Source of the DNA: JAJKIV01 sp036741775
GTDB lineage: Bacteria; Gemmatimonadota; Gemmatimonadetes; Gemmatimonadales; Gemmatimonadaceae
Direction of reading: 5' to 3'
Assembly (NCBI GenBank): GCA_036741775.1
Contig: DAINRQ010000003.1
Location: 75,591 to 139,590 of the forward strand
Length of the DNA: 64,000 nt
Part shown: piece after piece, positions 17,850 through 26,153 of the stretch
How positions within the stretch are numbered: position 1 is the stretch's first letter
Layout of the letters: each line of letters opens with the position of its first letter
The notes under the pieces: model-generated
Told to the model about the DNA's origin: nothing
Database searches by the model: none
The model's input: only the letters and a program-made list of their open reading frames with translations
Translations under genes and position numbers: made by a program

Positions 17850-18191
17850 ATGGCAGTTCGCATTCGCCTTCGCCGCACCGGCCGCAAGAACGCGCCGACG
17901 TTCCGTATCGTCGTCGCCGAGTCCACGAGCCCGCGCGACGGCCGCTTCATCGAGATCATCGGCCAGTACTTCCCCCGACAGGGCGACACGGCCGTGCAGC
18001 TCAAGACCGATCGCGCCAACTACTGGCTGGACAACGGCGCGCTTCCCAGTGACACCGTGCGTTCGCTCCTGCGTAAGGCGGGGGTCCTCAAGGCCCGGCA
18101 CGAAGCGCGGCTGGCGCGCAAGCTGAACTCGGCCGCCGTCCCGGTTCGCGAAGCCGACGCCACCGAGACCGCCGGCGGCACCGCGGAGTGA
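17850..18191 (+). CDS. rpsP: 30S ribosomal protein S16
   Basis: 113 aa. The ATG at 17850 gives the family start MAVRIRLRRTG and follows CAGGAG; an in-frame ATG at 17817 is not credible. The conserved blocks RKNAPTFRIVVAES, DGRFIEIIGQY and DRANYWLDNGA are present. The C-terminal tail is Ala/Thr/Glu-rich, as in many GC-rich species. rimM begins one base after the stop. Confidence 0.97.
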   Translation: MAVRIRLRRTGRKNAPTFRIVVAESTSPRDGRFIEIIGQYFPRQGDTAVQLKTDRANYWLDNGALPSDTVRSLLRKAGVLKARHEARLARKLNSAAVPVREADATETAGGTAE

Positions 18192-18192
18192 C

Positions 18193-18729
18193 GTGACCGC
18201 GCCCGACCTGGCACTCGTCGGGCGCGTTCGAAGGGCACACGGCATTCGCGGCGAGCTCGTGATCGAGCCGCTGACCAACGCGCCGGACGCGGTCTTCGCG
18301 CCCGGCCGTCGCCTTTTGGCCGGTACCGTTGCCGGCGATCCCGCCCCGGACGAACGCACCCTCGTAATCGAAGAGAGCCGGCCCTTCAAGGGCGGTGGTT
18401 GGATCGTCGCCTTCGCAGGCATCGTGGATCGCAACGAAGCCGAGCGCTGGCGCGAGCGCTACCTCCTCGCACCACGTACCGAGTTGGATCCGATCGCGGA
18501 GGATGAGGTTTACCTGCACGATCTGCTCGGACTGGAGGTCGTGCTGCATGGGTCGGCCGAGCGCGTGGGTGAAGTCACCGACGTCTACGAGCTGCCGCAC
18601 GGCGTGTTGCTCGACGTGCGCCGCGAGAAGGGCAGTGTACTCATCCCGTTCCGCAGTGAGGTCGTACAGCAGGTCGATCTCGACGCGCGGCGCCTGATCA
18701 TCGATCCCCCAGCAGGGTTGCTCGAGTGA
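18193..18729 (+). CDS. rimM: Ribosome maturation factor RimM
   Basis: 178 aa, GTG start. It opens ALVGRVRRAHGIRGE, the RimM signature, and ends with the PRC-barrel half (LHDLLGLEVV, GVLLDVRRE, VLIPFRSEVV). It assists 30S head assembly around S19 and 16S processing. It overlaps trmD by four bases (GTGA). Confidence 0.95.
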   Translation: MTAPDLALVGRVRRAHGIRGELVIEPLTNAPDAVFAPGRRLLAGTVAGDPAPDERTLVIEESRPFKGGGWIVAFAGIVDRNEAERWRERYLLAPRTELDPIAEDEVYLHDLLGLEVVLHGSAERVGEVTDVYELPHGVLLDVRREKGSVLIPFRSEVVQQVDLDARRLIIDPPAGLLE

Positions 18730-19445
18730 GAATCCACATCGTCACGATCTTCCCGGAGTTCTTCGTGACGCCGCTCTCGCTGAGCATTCCCGCGCGCGCA
18801 GCCGCGGCTGGTGCCGTGACCTATGACGTCATCGACCTTCGAAACTTCACCCACGACCGCCACCGTACGGTGGATGACTATCCGTATGGCGGCGGCGCCG
18901 GCATGGTGATGAAGCCCGACCCGTTCTTCGAGGCGGTCGAATCGCTCGACGTGAAAGGCCCGGTCGTTCTGCTGTCGCCACGCGGGCGGCGGTTCTCGCA
19001 CGCCGACGCGGTGCGCTACGCGGAAAGCGAGACCCTCACGCTGCTCTGCGGACACTACAAGGACATCGACCAGCGCGTCGCCGACTTCCTCGCCACCGAA
19101 GAGGTCTCGCTCGGCGACTTCGTATTGAGCGGTGGTGAGCCCGCGGCGCTCGCCATCGTCGACGCCACGGTGCGCCTCCTGCCCGGCGCGATGTCGGACC
19201 TCGACAGCGCCCGGGGCGACTCGTTCTTCGATCAGCGCGGACTGAGCGCCCCGAGCTACACGCGGCCGCCATCGTACCGAGGCCACGACGTGCCCGAGGT
19301 CTTGCTGTCGGGCGATCACAAGCGCATCGCCGACTGGCGACGTGCGGAAGGGGAGCGCCTCACGCGCGACCGAGCAGCGCGGGAGCAGGACGCGCAACGC
19401 TCCCCGACGAGTGCTCCGGCCCAGCCAGCGGGGCGGAGCGAATGA
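18726..19445 (+). CDS. trmD: tRNA (guanine-N1-)-methyltransferase TrmD
   Basis: 239 aa. It makes m1G37 in tRNA from SAM. Motifs: IVTIFPEFF at the start, DLRNFTHDRHRTVDDYPYGGGAGMV, the knot LCGHYKDIDQR and LSGGEPAALAIVDA. The C-terminal catalytic-dimer helices are present. The stop overlaps the ATG of the PP-loop ATPase, which takes the place normally held by rplS. Confidence 0.97.
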   Translation: MRIHIVTIFPEFFVTPLSLSIPARAAAAGAVTYDVIDLRNFTHDRHRTVDDYPYGGGAGMVMKPDPFFEAVESLDVKGPVVLLSPRGRRFSHADAVRYAESETLTLLCGHYKDIDQRVADFLATEEVSLGDFVLSGGEPAALAIVDATVRLLPGAMSDLDSARGDSFFDQRGLSAPSYTRPPSYRGHDVPEVLLSGDHKRIADWRRAEGERLTRDRAAREQDAQRSPTSAPAQPAGRSE

Positions 19446-20203
19446 CGGCGGCGTCGATCCCTGGGCGCGGTAACGCGACAGACGCCATCCCGACCGTCGT
19501 GAGCTGGAGTGGTGGGAAGGACAGCGCGCTCGCGCTCCACGCGCTCCTCATGGACCCCACCGTGAACGTCTGCGGTCTGCTCACGACGATCACCGAGGAG
19601 TACGATCGCGTGAGCATGCACGGCGTCCGCGCGGAGCTCGTGGCGGAGCAAGCGTCAGCCGTCGGGCTCGAGCTGTTCACCGCGCGCATCCCGCCGCACT
19701 GCTCGAACGAGCGCTACGAAGCCGTCACGATCGCCGCGCTCGCCGGCCTCCGCGAGGCCGGGATTCGCGCGGTGGCGTTCGGGGATCTCTTTCTCGCGGA
19801 TGTCCGTGCTTACCGGGAGCGCGTTGTCGCGGCCGCCAGACTCGAGCCGCTGTTCCCGATATGGGGGCGTCCGACCGCCGGGCTCGCTCGAGAGTTCATC
19901 GCCATGGGATTTCGTGCCGTGCTCGCCTGTGTCGATCCACGTCAACTCGACGTGTCACATTGCGGCGAGGAGTTCGATGCGACGCTGCTGGATGCATTTC
20001 CCGCGTCGGTAGATCCCTGCGGCGAACATGGGGAATTTCACACCTTTGTCTACGACGGACCGATGTTCGAGCGGTCCATTGCGCCTCGCGTTGGCGAAAT
20101 GGTCGAGCGGGACGGCTTCGTCTTCCGCGACCTCTTGCCAGGTGACGTGGCGGGCGCAACTTCTGGTGACGTGCCGCGCGGTGGAATGTCCCATGCTTTA
20201 TAG
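19442..20203 (+). CDS. Dph6-like ATP-binding PP-loop protein (adenosine nucleotide alpha-hydrolase family)
   Basis: 253 aa. The ATP-binding PP-loop SWSGGKDSALAL is near residue 20. The later conserved stretches FGDLFLADVRAYRE, PIWGRPTAGLAREFI and CGEHGEFHTFVYDGPMF are typical of the family that includes diphthine-ammonia ligase. Bacteria lack diphthamide, so the substrate here is unknown. Its ATG overlaps trmD, placing it in the ribosome/tRNA-maturation operon, which may hint at an RNA or translation role (inference). Confidence 0.85.
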   Translation: MTAASIPGRGNATDAIPTVVSWSGGKDSALALHALLMDPTVNVCGLLTTITEEYDRVSMHGVRAELVAEQASAVGLELFTARIPPHCSNERYEAVTIAALAGLREAGIRAVAFGDLFLADVRAYRERVVAAARLEPLFPIWGRPTAGLAREFIAMGFRAVLACVDPRQLDVSHCGEEFDATLLDAFPASVDPCGEHGEFHTFVYDGPMFERSIAPRVGEMVERDGFVFRDLLPGDVAGATSGDVPRGGMSHAL

Positions 20204-20219
20204 CTTGGGACCGAGCCCC

Positions 20220-20759
20220 ATGCGAACCCGTATCGACCGACACTTGTCCCGAATGCGTCTCGCTGTTCTTCTCCTGATTCCTTTGGCCGGTTGCCTCGAT
20301 GCGGCGACCGGGAACGTGGCGAACATGCCGGCACCGACAGCCTCGGTGCCGCGCAACGCCGAGATGCGGCGGGTGTTTTCGACGGGATTGACGGCCCCGA
20401 CCGGGGAGCGGAAGTCGACCGCGTCCCGCACCTTCGCGCGCGGCCGAGTCGAGCTGAAGGTCCGCCGAGACAGCACGCTCGAGTACCACCTCAACATCTA
20501 CAACCCGGGTCGCGACAATTTCACCGCGGCCCACGTTTATCGTGCCGAGCGCAACGGACGCTCGGGTCCGCCGGTCGTGACGCTTTTTTCCGGCGCCACG
20601 CTTCGCGACAAGTACATCCAAGTGCGCGGCACGGGTGTCCTCATCGAGCCGAGCGGCGGTGCGCTGCTCGACGAGCTGCGCGCGAACCCGGCGGGTTTCT
20701 ACGTGTCACTGCGAACGACCCGCGAGCCGCAGGGCGCCCTCCGCGGCACCATCCAGTAG
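20220..20759 (+). CDS. CHRD-domain lipoprotein
   Basis: 179 aa from the ATG at 20220. The signal peptide ends with the lipobox LAGC. The body carries the CHRD pattern: a beta-rich region with YHLNIYNPG, an alternating-His segment FTAAHVYRAE, then ANPAGFYVSLRTT and GALRGTI at the end. The family is poorly understood; members are cell-surface proteins. It starts 16 bp after the PP-loop gene and is followed by the 712-bp repeat-bearing gap. Confidence 0.82.
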   Translation: MRTRIDRHLSRMRLAVLLLIPLAGCLDAATGNVANMPAPTASVPRNAEMRRVFSTGLTAPTGERKSTASRTFARGRVELKVRRDSTLEYHLNIYNPGRDNFTAAHVYRAERNGRSGPPVVTLFSGATLRDKYIQVRGTGVLIEPSGGALLDELRANPAGFYVSLRTTREPQGALRGTIQ

Positions 20760-20854
20760 TCATTCCGAGCGTCGCCCCGCGACATTCTCAGTCACGGAAC
20801 GGCCCGTCCCGACTCCCCCGCTCGGCTTCGCCGGGCACCCGCCCGATTCCCGAC

Positions 20855-21100
20855 ATCCGGCCGTTTCCGCCTCATCCGCGCCATCGCCGTTCCGACCGGG
20901 CGGCCACATCGCACCCGAGGCCCGCGAGCCGGTCGCGGCGTCCGCTCGATTGCTTCATCGCGCCACCGGGCAGGACGCAGAGGGCGCGGCAACGGCGGAC
21001 GCGGAAAGGGCCGCGGAGAACACCCGCGCGCGCCTCCGGTCCGGCGCGCGCGGGCCGGTCGGAACAGCGACGGGCGCGGATGAGGCGAAAGCGGCCGGAT
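20855..21100. repeat. Long inverted repeat pair flanking a shared module (locus 1)
   Basis: Arm A (20855-20905) begins ATCCGGCCGTTTCCGCCTC and ends GTTCCGACCGG. Arm B (21052-21100) is its reverse complement with about 5-8 mismatches over ~48 bp. Between them, at 20947-21023, is a ~77-bp module that recurs in opposite orientation at 46351-46427. A third copy of the arm, direct like A, lies at 21239-21286. Confidence 0.75.
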
Positions 21101-21238
21101 CGTTGTCGGAATCGGAATCGGAGTTGGGAGTCGTGAGTCGGAAGTCGGGAACGACTTCCGCGGGGGCGAGCGTCCCGGGCGGCAGTCCCCCTTCAATTCT
21201 GGCTCGCGGCGCACGGCGGCCTAAATGCAGGGCAGTCA

Positions 21239-21286
21239 CCGGCGGTTTCCGCTTCATCGGCGCCATCGCCGTTCCGACCGGCCTCG
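21239..21286 (+). repeat. Third copy of the CCGG..TTCCGACCGG intergenic element
   Basis: It shares GTTTCCGCTTCATCGGCGCC and ATCGCCGTTCCGACCGG with arm A at 20855. It sits about 190 bp upstream of rplS. Confidence 0.7.
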
Positions 21287-21471
21287 GTGCGCCGGACCGA
21301 CACGCGCGGCCGTTAACGCTGCAGCGACCGGGTCCGGGATGACGGACCGACGGTTCCTCCCCTCATCGCCGAGTGCCAAGCGCGGCTAGCCAGACCGTCC
21401 CCGTCAGCTTATCTTGTGGGTCTGCCAAGCGAACCCTTTATCGGGCAAGGCCTTTCAGCCCAGAGCGTCAT

Positions 21472-21858
21472 ATGCACCCGTTCATCGAAACTCAAAAAGA
21501 GTGGCTCCGCACGAACGTCCCGCCATTCCGTCCCGGCGATACGCTGCGCGTCAACGTGCGCGTGAAGGAGGGCGACAAGGAGCGACTTCAGGCGTTCGAG
21601 GGCGTTTGTATTGCTCGCCGCGGAAGCGGCGTCAGTGAGAGCTTCACTGTCCGCAAGATCTCCAACGGCGTGGGCGTCGAACGCATCTTCCCGGTCCATA
21701 GCCCTATGCTGGCCGATATCTCCGTCGTGCGTCGCGGCCGCGTGCGTCGTGCGAAGCTCTACTACCTGCGTCACCTGACGGGGAAGGCGACCCGCATCCG
21801 CGAGAAGAAGGTTCGGGTTGCGGTTCCCGCTACCGAGGCCGCGACCTCGGAGAGCTGA
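21472..21858 (+). CDS. rplS: 50S ribosomal protein L19
   Basis: 128 aa from the ATG at 21472; an upstream in-frame start would add an implausible tail. Conserved blocks: FRPGDTLRVNVRVKEGDKERLQ, FEGVCIARRG, FTVRKISNGVGVERIFPVHSP, VRRAKLYYLR and KATRIREK. It sits at the 30S-50S interface. rnhB follows after 3 bp in the usual order. Confidence 0.97.
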   Translation: MHPFIETQKEWLRTNVPPFRPGDTLRVNVRVKEGDKERLQAFEGVCIARRGSGVSESFTVRKISNGVGVERIFPVHSPMLADISVVRRGRVRRAKLYYLRHLTGKATRIREKKVRVAVPATEAATSES

Positions 21859-21861
21859 CCC

Positions 21862-22677
21862 GTGTCGGGACGTCGGCGCTCCCGATCATCGCGCCGACGC
21901 TGGAGCGTCATTGAGCGGGACCTGCGGCGCGAGCGCGGTCCTCTCATCGCCGGTGTCGACGAGGTCGGACGGGGCCCCCTGGCGGGCCCCGTCGTCGCTT
22001 GTGCCGTGATCATGCCGCCGGACGCGCGTGCCATCCGCGGCGTCGATGACTCCAAGGCACTCTCCGCAGCCGAACGCACGCGTCTCGCGTCGCTCATTCG
22101 CGGCCGAGCGCTCGCGATCGGGATCGGCGCCGCTTCGGTCCGCGAGATCGACCGGCTGAACATCTACCACGCGAGCACGCTCGCCATGCGCCGCGCACTC
22201 GGTCGCCTCGTCGTACCGCCGGACCACGTGCTCATCGACGGCAAGGCCATCCGCACGTTACCCATCCCGCACACCGCGGTGGTCCACGGCGACGCACGGT
22301 GTTTCTCCATCGCCTGCGCGTCCATCGTGGCGAAAGTCACGCGCGATCGCCTCATGCGACAGCTCGGCGAGCGGTACCCGGCGTACCGATGGGGACAGAA
22401 CGCCGGGTACGCGACGGCCGACCATGTGGCGGGGCTGACCGCGGCTGGTCTGACACCGCATCACCGGCGAAGCTTCCTGCGTCCACGCCAGCTGTCGCTG
22501 GACCTCGACGCACCCATCGACCCCTCCGTGGACGCGACCGGTGACGCCGAGATCGACGTCGCGCTCGTCACTGACCTCGCCGACGTGCTCCCGCCGTACG
22601 CCCTGGCGTCGGACGGCTCCACCGCGACGCCGCCTAACGAGGAGCCACGGTCGGCCGACCTGTCGCGCGGTGCCTGA
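21862..22677 (+). CDS. rnhB: Ribonuclease HII
   Basis: 271 aa, GTG start. Active-site motif GVDEVGRGPLAGPV, then DDSKALSAAER, IDGKAI and the catalytic stretch ARCFSIACASIVAKVTRDR, ending with YATADHVAGL and HRRSFL. It removes ribonucleotides and RNA primers from RNA-DNA hybrids. The ~50-residue Asp/Ala-rich C-terminal tail is beyond the usual family end. The 3' end overlaps the SDR gene by 8 bp. Confidence 0.95.
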   Translation: MSGRRRSRSSRRRWSVIERDLRRERGPLIAGVDEVGRGPLAGPVVACAVIMPPDARAIRGVDDSKALSAAERTRLASLIRGRALAIGIGAASVREIDRLNIYHASTLAMRRALGRLVVPPDHVLIDGKAIRTLPIPHTAVVHGDARCFSIACASIVAKVTRDRLMRQLGERYPAYRWGQNAGYATADHVAGLTAAGLTPHHRRSFLRPRQLSLDLDAPIDPSVDATGDAEIDVALVTDLADVLPPYALASDGSTATPPNEEPRSADLSRGA

Positions 22678-23581
22678 CACCTCCGTCTTTCGCGCCGGCC
22701 TCCTTGACGGGCAGGTCGGTCTCATCACGGGTGGCGGTACCGGCATCGGCTTCGGGATCGCCGAGCTGCTCGCCGCGCTCGGCATGCACGTCGTGCTCGC
22801 GAGTCGCCGGGCCGATCACGTGGAGCCGGCAGCAGAGCGCATTCGCGCGAGTGGCGCTCGCGCGTCTGCGGTGACGCTCGACGTTCGCGATCCGGAACGC
22901 GTCCGTGACGTGTTCACGGACGTGGCGGACAGGCACGGGCGCCTCGATCTCCTGGTGAACAACGCGGCCGGCAACTTCTACGTGCCGTCGGAGTCGATGA
23001 GCCCGAATGCGTGGCGGAGCGTCGTCGAGATCGACCTGTTCGGGACCTTCTTCTGCGCCCAGGCTGCGCTCGCGCCTATGCGTGCGACCGGGGGCGGCTC
23101 GATCATCAACATCTCGATGACGCTCCACTACCGCGGCTGGCCGCAAATGGCCCATGCGACCGCCGCCAAGGGCGGGATCGACGCGCTGACGCGTACGCTC
23201 GCCGTCGAATGGGCGCCGTATCGCATCCGCGTCAACGCCGTCGCGCCCGGTCCGGTTCCCACGGAGGGCGTCCTGAAAGCGTTCGCTCGGCCACCCTCCG
23301 GTGCCGGCGACGTCTTCGCGGGCGCGCCGCAATCGGCCCCGCCACACGGTTCATCCCAGGCCTCGCCCGAGCCACCGACGCCGGACGCGCGTGCCGCCCA
23401 CGACGCGGGAGCGTTGGACGCAATCGAGCGGCGCGCACGCCAGATCCCGCTCGGTCGGTGGGGAACCCCCGCCGACATCGCCGGTGCGGCGGCATTTCTC
23501 GCGTCACCGGCAGCGTCGTGGATCACGGGCGCGATTCTGGTGGTAGACGGCGGCGAATGGCTAGCGCGATCGGCCACCTAG
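22670..23581 (+). CDS. SDR-family enoyl-CoA reductase-like oxidoreductase with a Pro/Ala-rich insertion
   Basis: 303 aa from the GTG at 22670. Rossmann motif TGGGTGIG, NNAAG and, at the YxxxK position, a MAHATAAKGG block: like DECR/PECR-type SDRs it lacks the classical Tyr there. It ends WITGAILVVDGG. The best family guess is 2,4-dienoyl-CoA or trans-2-enoyl-CoA reductase. About 45 residues rich in Pro, Ala and Ser (coded about 23291-23430) are inserted in the substrate lid just before IPLGRWGTP, where relatives have only a few residues. It overlaps rnhB, so is coupled to the translation cluster, and its stop lies in a terminator. Confidence 0.82.
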   Translation: MPDTSVFRAGLLDGQVGLITGGGTGIGFGIAELLAALGMHVVLASRRADHVEPAAERIRASGARASAVTLDVRDPERVRDVFTDVADRHGRLDLLVNNAAGNFYVPSESMSPNAWRSVVEIDLFGTFFCAQAALAPMRATGGGSIINISMTLHYRGWPQMAHATAAKGGIDALTRTLAVEWAPYRIRVNAVAPGPVPTEGVLKAFARPPSGAGDVFAGAPQSAPPHGSSQASPEPPTPDARAAHDAGALDAIERRARQIPLGRWGTPADIAGAAAFLASPAASWITGAILVVDGGEWLARSAT

Positions 23582-23592
23582 CCAACTTTTTT
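23559..23592 (+). terminator. Rho-independent terminator overlapping the SDR stop codon
   Basis: Stem GGCTAG/CTAGCC separated by 13 bases, followed by AAC and a run of six T. The TAG stop lies in the second arm. It ends the ffh-to-SDR run of plus-strand genes. Confidence 0.6.
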
Positions 23593-23686
23593 CGCCGTTT
23601 GTGATGTGCGTCTCAGGCTTTTTTCGTTGCCTTTCGTTTTATTGCTCGTCGCCGGGGCTTCACTGTGCAGCGAGCCGTGATGCCAG

Positions 23687-23702
23687 TGTGACTCGTATCA
23701 CA
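23687..23702. promoter_or_regulatory. CRP/FNR-type operator TGTGA-N6-TCACA
   Basis: TGTGACTCGTATCACA is a perfect match to the two half-sites of the Crp-family consensus with the canonical 6-bp spacer. It lies 114 bp before the OmpA-lipoprotein ATG in a relatively AT-rich leader. No Crp-family regulator gene is in the window, so the binding protein is inferred. Confidence 0.5.
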
Positions 23703-23815
23703 TAACGTGCTCGGACGAACAGACTTTCGCTCCAACTGCACTCCGGTACGCTTTTCGCAATCCAGAGATCCTGTCGTGGTGGTGTCGAGACCTCTTGCTA
23801 TTGGAGAGCAGCGAT

Positions 23816-24475
23816 ATGAAAGCAAATCTGCGGGCAGTTGGAGCGGTGATCCTTGGTTCGGTGGTCCTCGGCGCATGCGCGACCAAGGGCTTTGTCCGGA
23901 CGTCGGTTCGTGACGAGCGTGCTGCGCGCATCGCCGCGGACAGCAGCCTCAGCAACCAGATCACCACGGAAGTCGGCAGCGTCCGTTCCGAGCTGACGAC
24001 CGTGAAGAACGACGTCGCGAGCCTTCGCAACGACCTCGGCGCCCTGCGCACCGAGTTCGGTGCCAAGATCACCGCGATGGAGGAAGGGCTGAAGTTCGCG
24101 TTCCCGGTGAATTTCGCGTTTGACGATGCCACCGTTCGCGAGGCCGACAAGGCGGCGCTCGATCGCTTCGCGAGTGTCGTGGGCAAGTACTACTCGGGTT
24201 CCGTGATCACGATCGAGGGCTTCGCCGACCCGGCCGGCTCCACGCGGTACAACATGGAGCTGTCCAAGCGCCGCGCTGACGCGGTTGCGGCCTACCTCGC
24301 CGAGAAGGGCTTGAGCACGGCGAACGTCCGGACGGTTGGCTACGGCGAGAGCCGTCAGGTCAACACTGGCGCCGAGCGTGACGATCCGGGCGCCGAGGCG
24401 AACCGCCGCGTTGTGTTCGTCGTCGAGACGAGCGGTGCGGCTGCCGCCACCACCACGGCCGCGCTGCCTCAGTAA
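23816..24475 (+). CDS. OmpA/Pal-family outer-membrane lipoprotein
   Basis: 219 aa from the ATG at 23816, preceded by GGAGAG. The lipobox VLGAC gives Cys21. Residues about 35-90 form heptad-like helices (SLSNQITTEVGSVRSEL...) that predict a coiled coil. The C-terminal OmpA domain (about 100-205) has FAFDDATV, IEGFADPAGSTRYNMELSKRRA and the peptidoglycan-contact NRRVVFVV. It should tether the outer membrane to peptidoglycan. A Crp-like site lies upstream and a strong terminator downstream, so it is monocistronic. Confidence 0.93.
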   Translation: MKANLRAVGAVILGSVVLGACATKGFVRTSVRDERAARIAADSSLSNQITTEVGSVRSELTTVKNDVASLRNDLGALRTEFGAKITAMEEGLKFAFPVNFAFDDATVREADKAALDRFASVVGKYYSGSVITIEGFADPAGSTRYNMELSKRRADAVAAYLAEKGLSTANVRTVGYGESRQVNTGAERDDPGAEANRRVVFVVETSGAAAATTTAALPQ

Positions 24476-24515
24476 CTGCAGGATTCAGCACGGCTTCGGA
24501 ACCTGGATCACGAAG

Positions 24516-24541
24516 GGCCCCGGCGAAAGCCGGGGCCTTTT
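24516..24541 (+). terminator. Rho-independent terminator after the OmpA lipoprotein gene
   Basis: Perfect 9-bp stem GGCCCCGGC/GCCGGGGCC with a GAAA tetraloop, followed by TTTT. It starts 41 bp after the stop codon. Confidence 0.88.
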
Positions 24542-24626
24542 CGCGTTCCGGTCCCACCGAACGTGACCGTGCGGACAGAGTGCCCGATACAAGTAACCGC
24601 CCCTCGTTGCAGGTCGTCTCTGGAGG

Positions 24627-26153
24627 ATGCTGTCGACGACACGGACGGGAAGTGCTGAGTGGCCGCGGCGTGCCTTTCTCCGGGCGACGCGGGGCGCTGC
24701 GCTGACGCTCTTCGTGGCCACGGCCGCGCAGGCCCAGGGCATCCACGACGCCGCCAAACGCTGCGTTACCGACCCTCCCGAACGCGCCCTTTCCGTCTGC
24801 CGCGATGCCCTCCGCGCGATGCCCGGCGACCTCACCGTCCGTCGGAGTCTCGCGGCCGCCTTGACCGCGCGCGGCGACACCCTGGCCGCTGTCGATGAGC
24901 TCCGCGAGATCACGCGACGCGACCCGTTCTCCGCGCAGGCACAACTCGATCTGGCAAGCGCGCTCGATCGTCTGGGACGAAGCGACGAGGCGCTGCGTGC
25001 GTATCGCCGCTACCTCGAGCTCGACCCGAACGAACCGCGGGCACACGAGCTGGTCGGGTGGCTCCTCCTGCAGAAAGGCCGGGCCGTCGATGCGCTGACC
25101 GAGTTCCGCGCGGCTCAACGTCTGGCACCGCAGCGGGGTGCGGCATACCACGGTGCGGGAATCGCCCTGGTCGCGTTAGGGCGGCGCGAGGAAGCGCTCC
25201 GTTCGCTCCAGGACGCGGCGCGGCTGTCGCCCGACGACGCGGCGGTTTGGGGGGAAACCGCCTTGACGTCGGCGGACCTCGGGCGCGACGCCGAGGCGCT
25301 GCAGGCGTGGGATCGAGCATTGCGGGCGGACCCGAGCTACTTCGACCGCCGCCCCGGGGAGCGAAAGCGGTGGGAGACGATTGCCGCGAAGGCCCCTGCG
25401 CGCGCCGTCATCACGCCGTCGCCTCCGCCGAACGCATCGGTCGCGAGGCAGACGCCCGGGCGTGAGGCACCGAGGCATGGCGCGTCCTCTCGTCCCGCGC
25501 CCGGCCTTATTCGCCGGACGGGCCCGGACGCGAGCGGTTCCGGGTTCATCATTACGACCGACGGACACGTGGTGACGAACCGACACGTCGTGAACGGGTG
25601 CCAGTCGGTCGGCGTTCGTGTGGACTCCACGGCGGCGTGGCGCGCAAAGGTCGTCGCGGTTCACCCGCGCGACGATCTGGCGGTGCTCCACGCCGATGGA
25701 TCGTTCCAGCACGTCGCTGCATTCCGCGTCGGCCCGGGGATCCGGCCGGGGGACGACATCGTCGCCGTCGGCTTCCCGCTCGCGGGGCTGCTCGCCGATG
25801 AGCCGAGCGTCACGACCGGCTCCGTGAGTGCGCTCGCGGGGCTTTACAACGACCCGACGATTCTTCAGATGAGCGCTCCCGTACAGCAGGGGAGCAGCGG
25901 AGGCCCGCTGTTCGATGTAAGCGGGAACGTCGTTGGTGTGGTCGTCACGAAGCTCAACGCGCGCATCGTCGCCGAGGAGACGGGGGACATGCCGCAGAAT
26001 GTGAACTTCGCCTTGAAGTCGGACGTGGCGCGGTCGTTCCTCGACGACCTCGCCATTCGCTACCACACTGCGCCATCGAGTACGCGCCTGGCCAACGCGG
26101 ACGTGGGTGACGTCGGCCGTCGGGTGACCGTCATGGTGGAGTGTTATCGTTAG
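24627..26153 (+). CDS. Exported TPR plus trypsin-like serine protease fusion
   Basis: 508 aa. The N-terminus WPRRAFLRATRG followed by a hydrophobic stretch and AQAQ fits a twin-arginine (Tat) signal. Residues about 45-255 are TPR-like repeats (e.g. LGRSDEALRAYRRYLELDP). A Pro-rich linker leads to an HtrA-like protease domain with catalytic His in VTNRHVV, Asp in HPRDDLAVL and Ser in QQGSSGGPLFD. No PDZ domain is seen, unlike DegP. Likely a periplasmic protease with a TPR partner-binding platform. The TAG stop overlaps the convergent kinase stop inside a CGTTAGGC motif. Confidence 0.88.
   Translation: MLSTTRTGSAEWPRRAFLRATRGAALTLFVATAAQAQGIHDAAKRCVTDPPERALSVCRDALRAMPGDLTVRRSLAAALTARGDTLAAVDELREITRRDPFSAQAQLDLASALDRLGRSDEALRAYRRYLELDPNEPRAHELVGWLLLQKGRAVDALTEFRAAQRLAPQRGAAYHGAGIALVALGRREEALRSLQDAARLSPDDAAVWGETALTSADLGRDAEALQAWDRALRADPSYFDRRPGERKRWETIAAKAPARAVITPSPPPNASVARQTPGREAPRHGASSRPAPGLIRRTGPDASGSGFIITTDGHVVTNRHVVNGCQSVGVRVDSTAAWRAKVVAVHPRDDLAVLHADGSFQHVAAFRVGPGIRPGDDIVAVGFPLAGLLADEPSVTTGSVSALAGLYNDPTILQMSAPVQQGSSGGPLFDVSGNVVGVVVTKLNARIVAEETGDMPQNVNFALKSDVARSFLDDLAIRYHTAPSSTRLANADVGDVGRRVTVMVECYR

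Larger units (their letters stand above)
20760..21471. other. 712-bp non-coding, repeat-rich gap between the CHRD gene and rplS
   Basis: No reading frame here looks like protein. It holds three copies of a ~48-bp element (20855-20905, inverted 21052-21100, and 21239-21286), a second module (20947-21023), and a block of GA-rich pseudo-repeats (GAGTCGTGAGTCGGAAGTCGG style, 21121-21160). The end, about 21400-21471, probably contains the rplS promoter. The gap interrupts the usual trmD-rplS junction. Confidence 0.8.

Noticed and set aside
20760..21471. Protein-coding genes in the pre-rplS gap
   Set aside because: Frames are open only because of high GC; residues are Pro/Arg/Ala-rich without motifs, and the DNA is repetitive.
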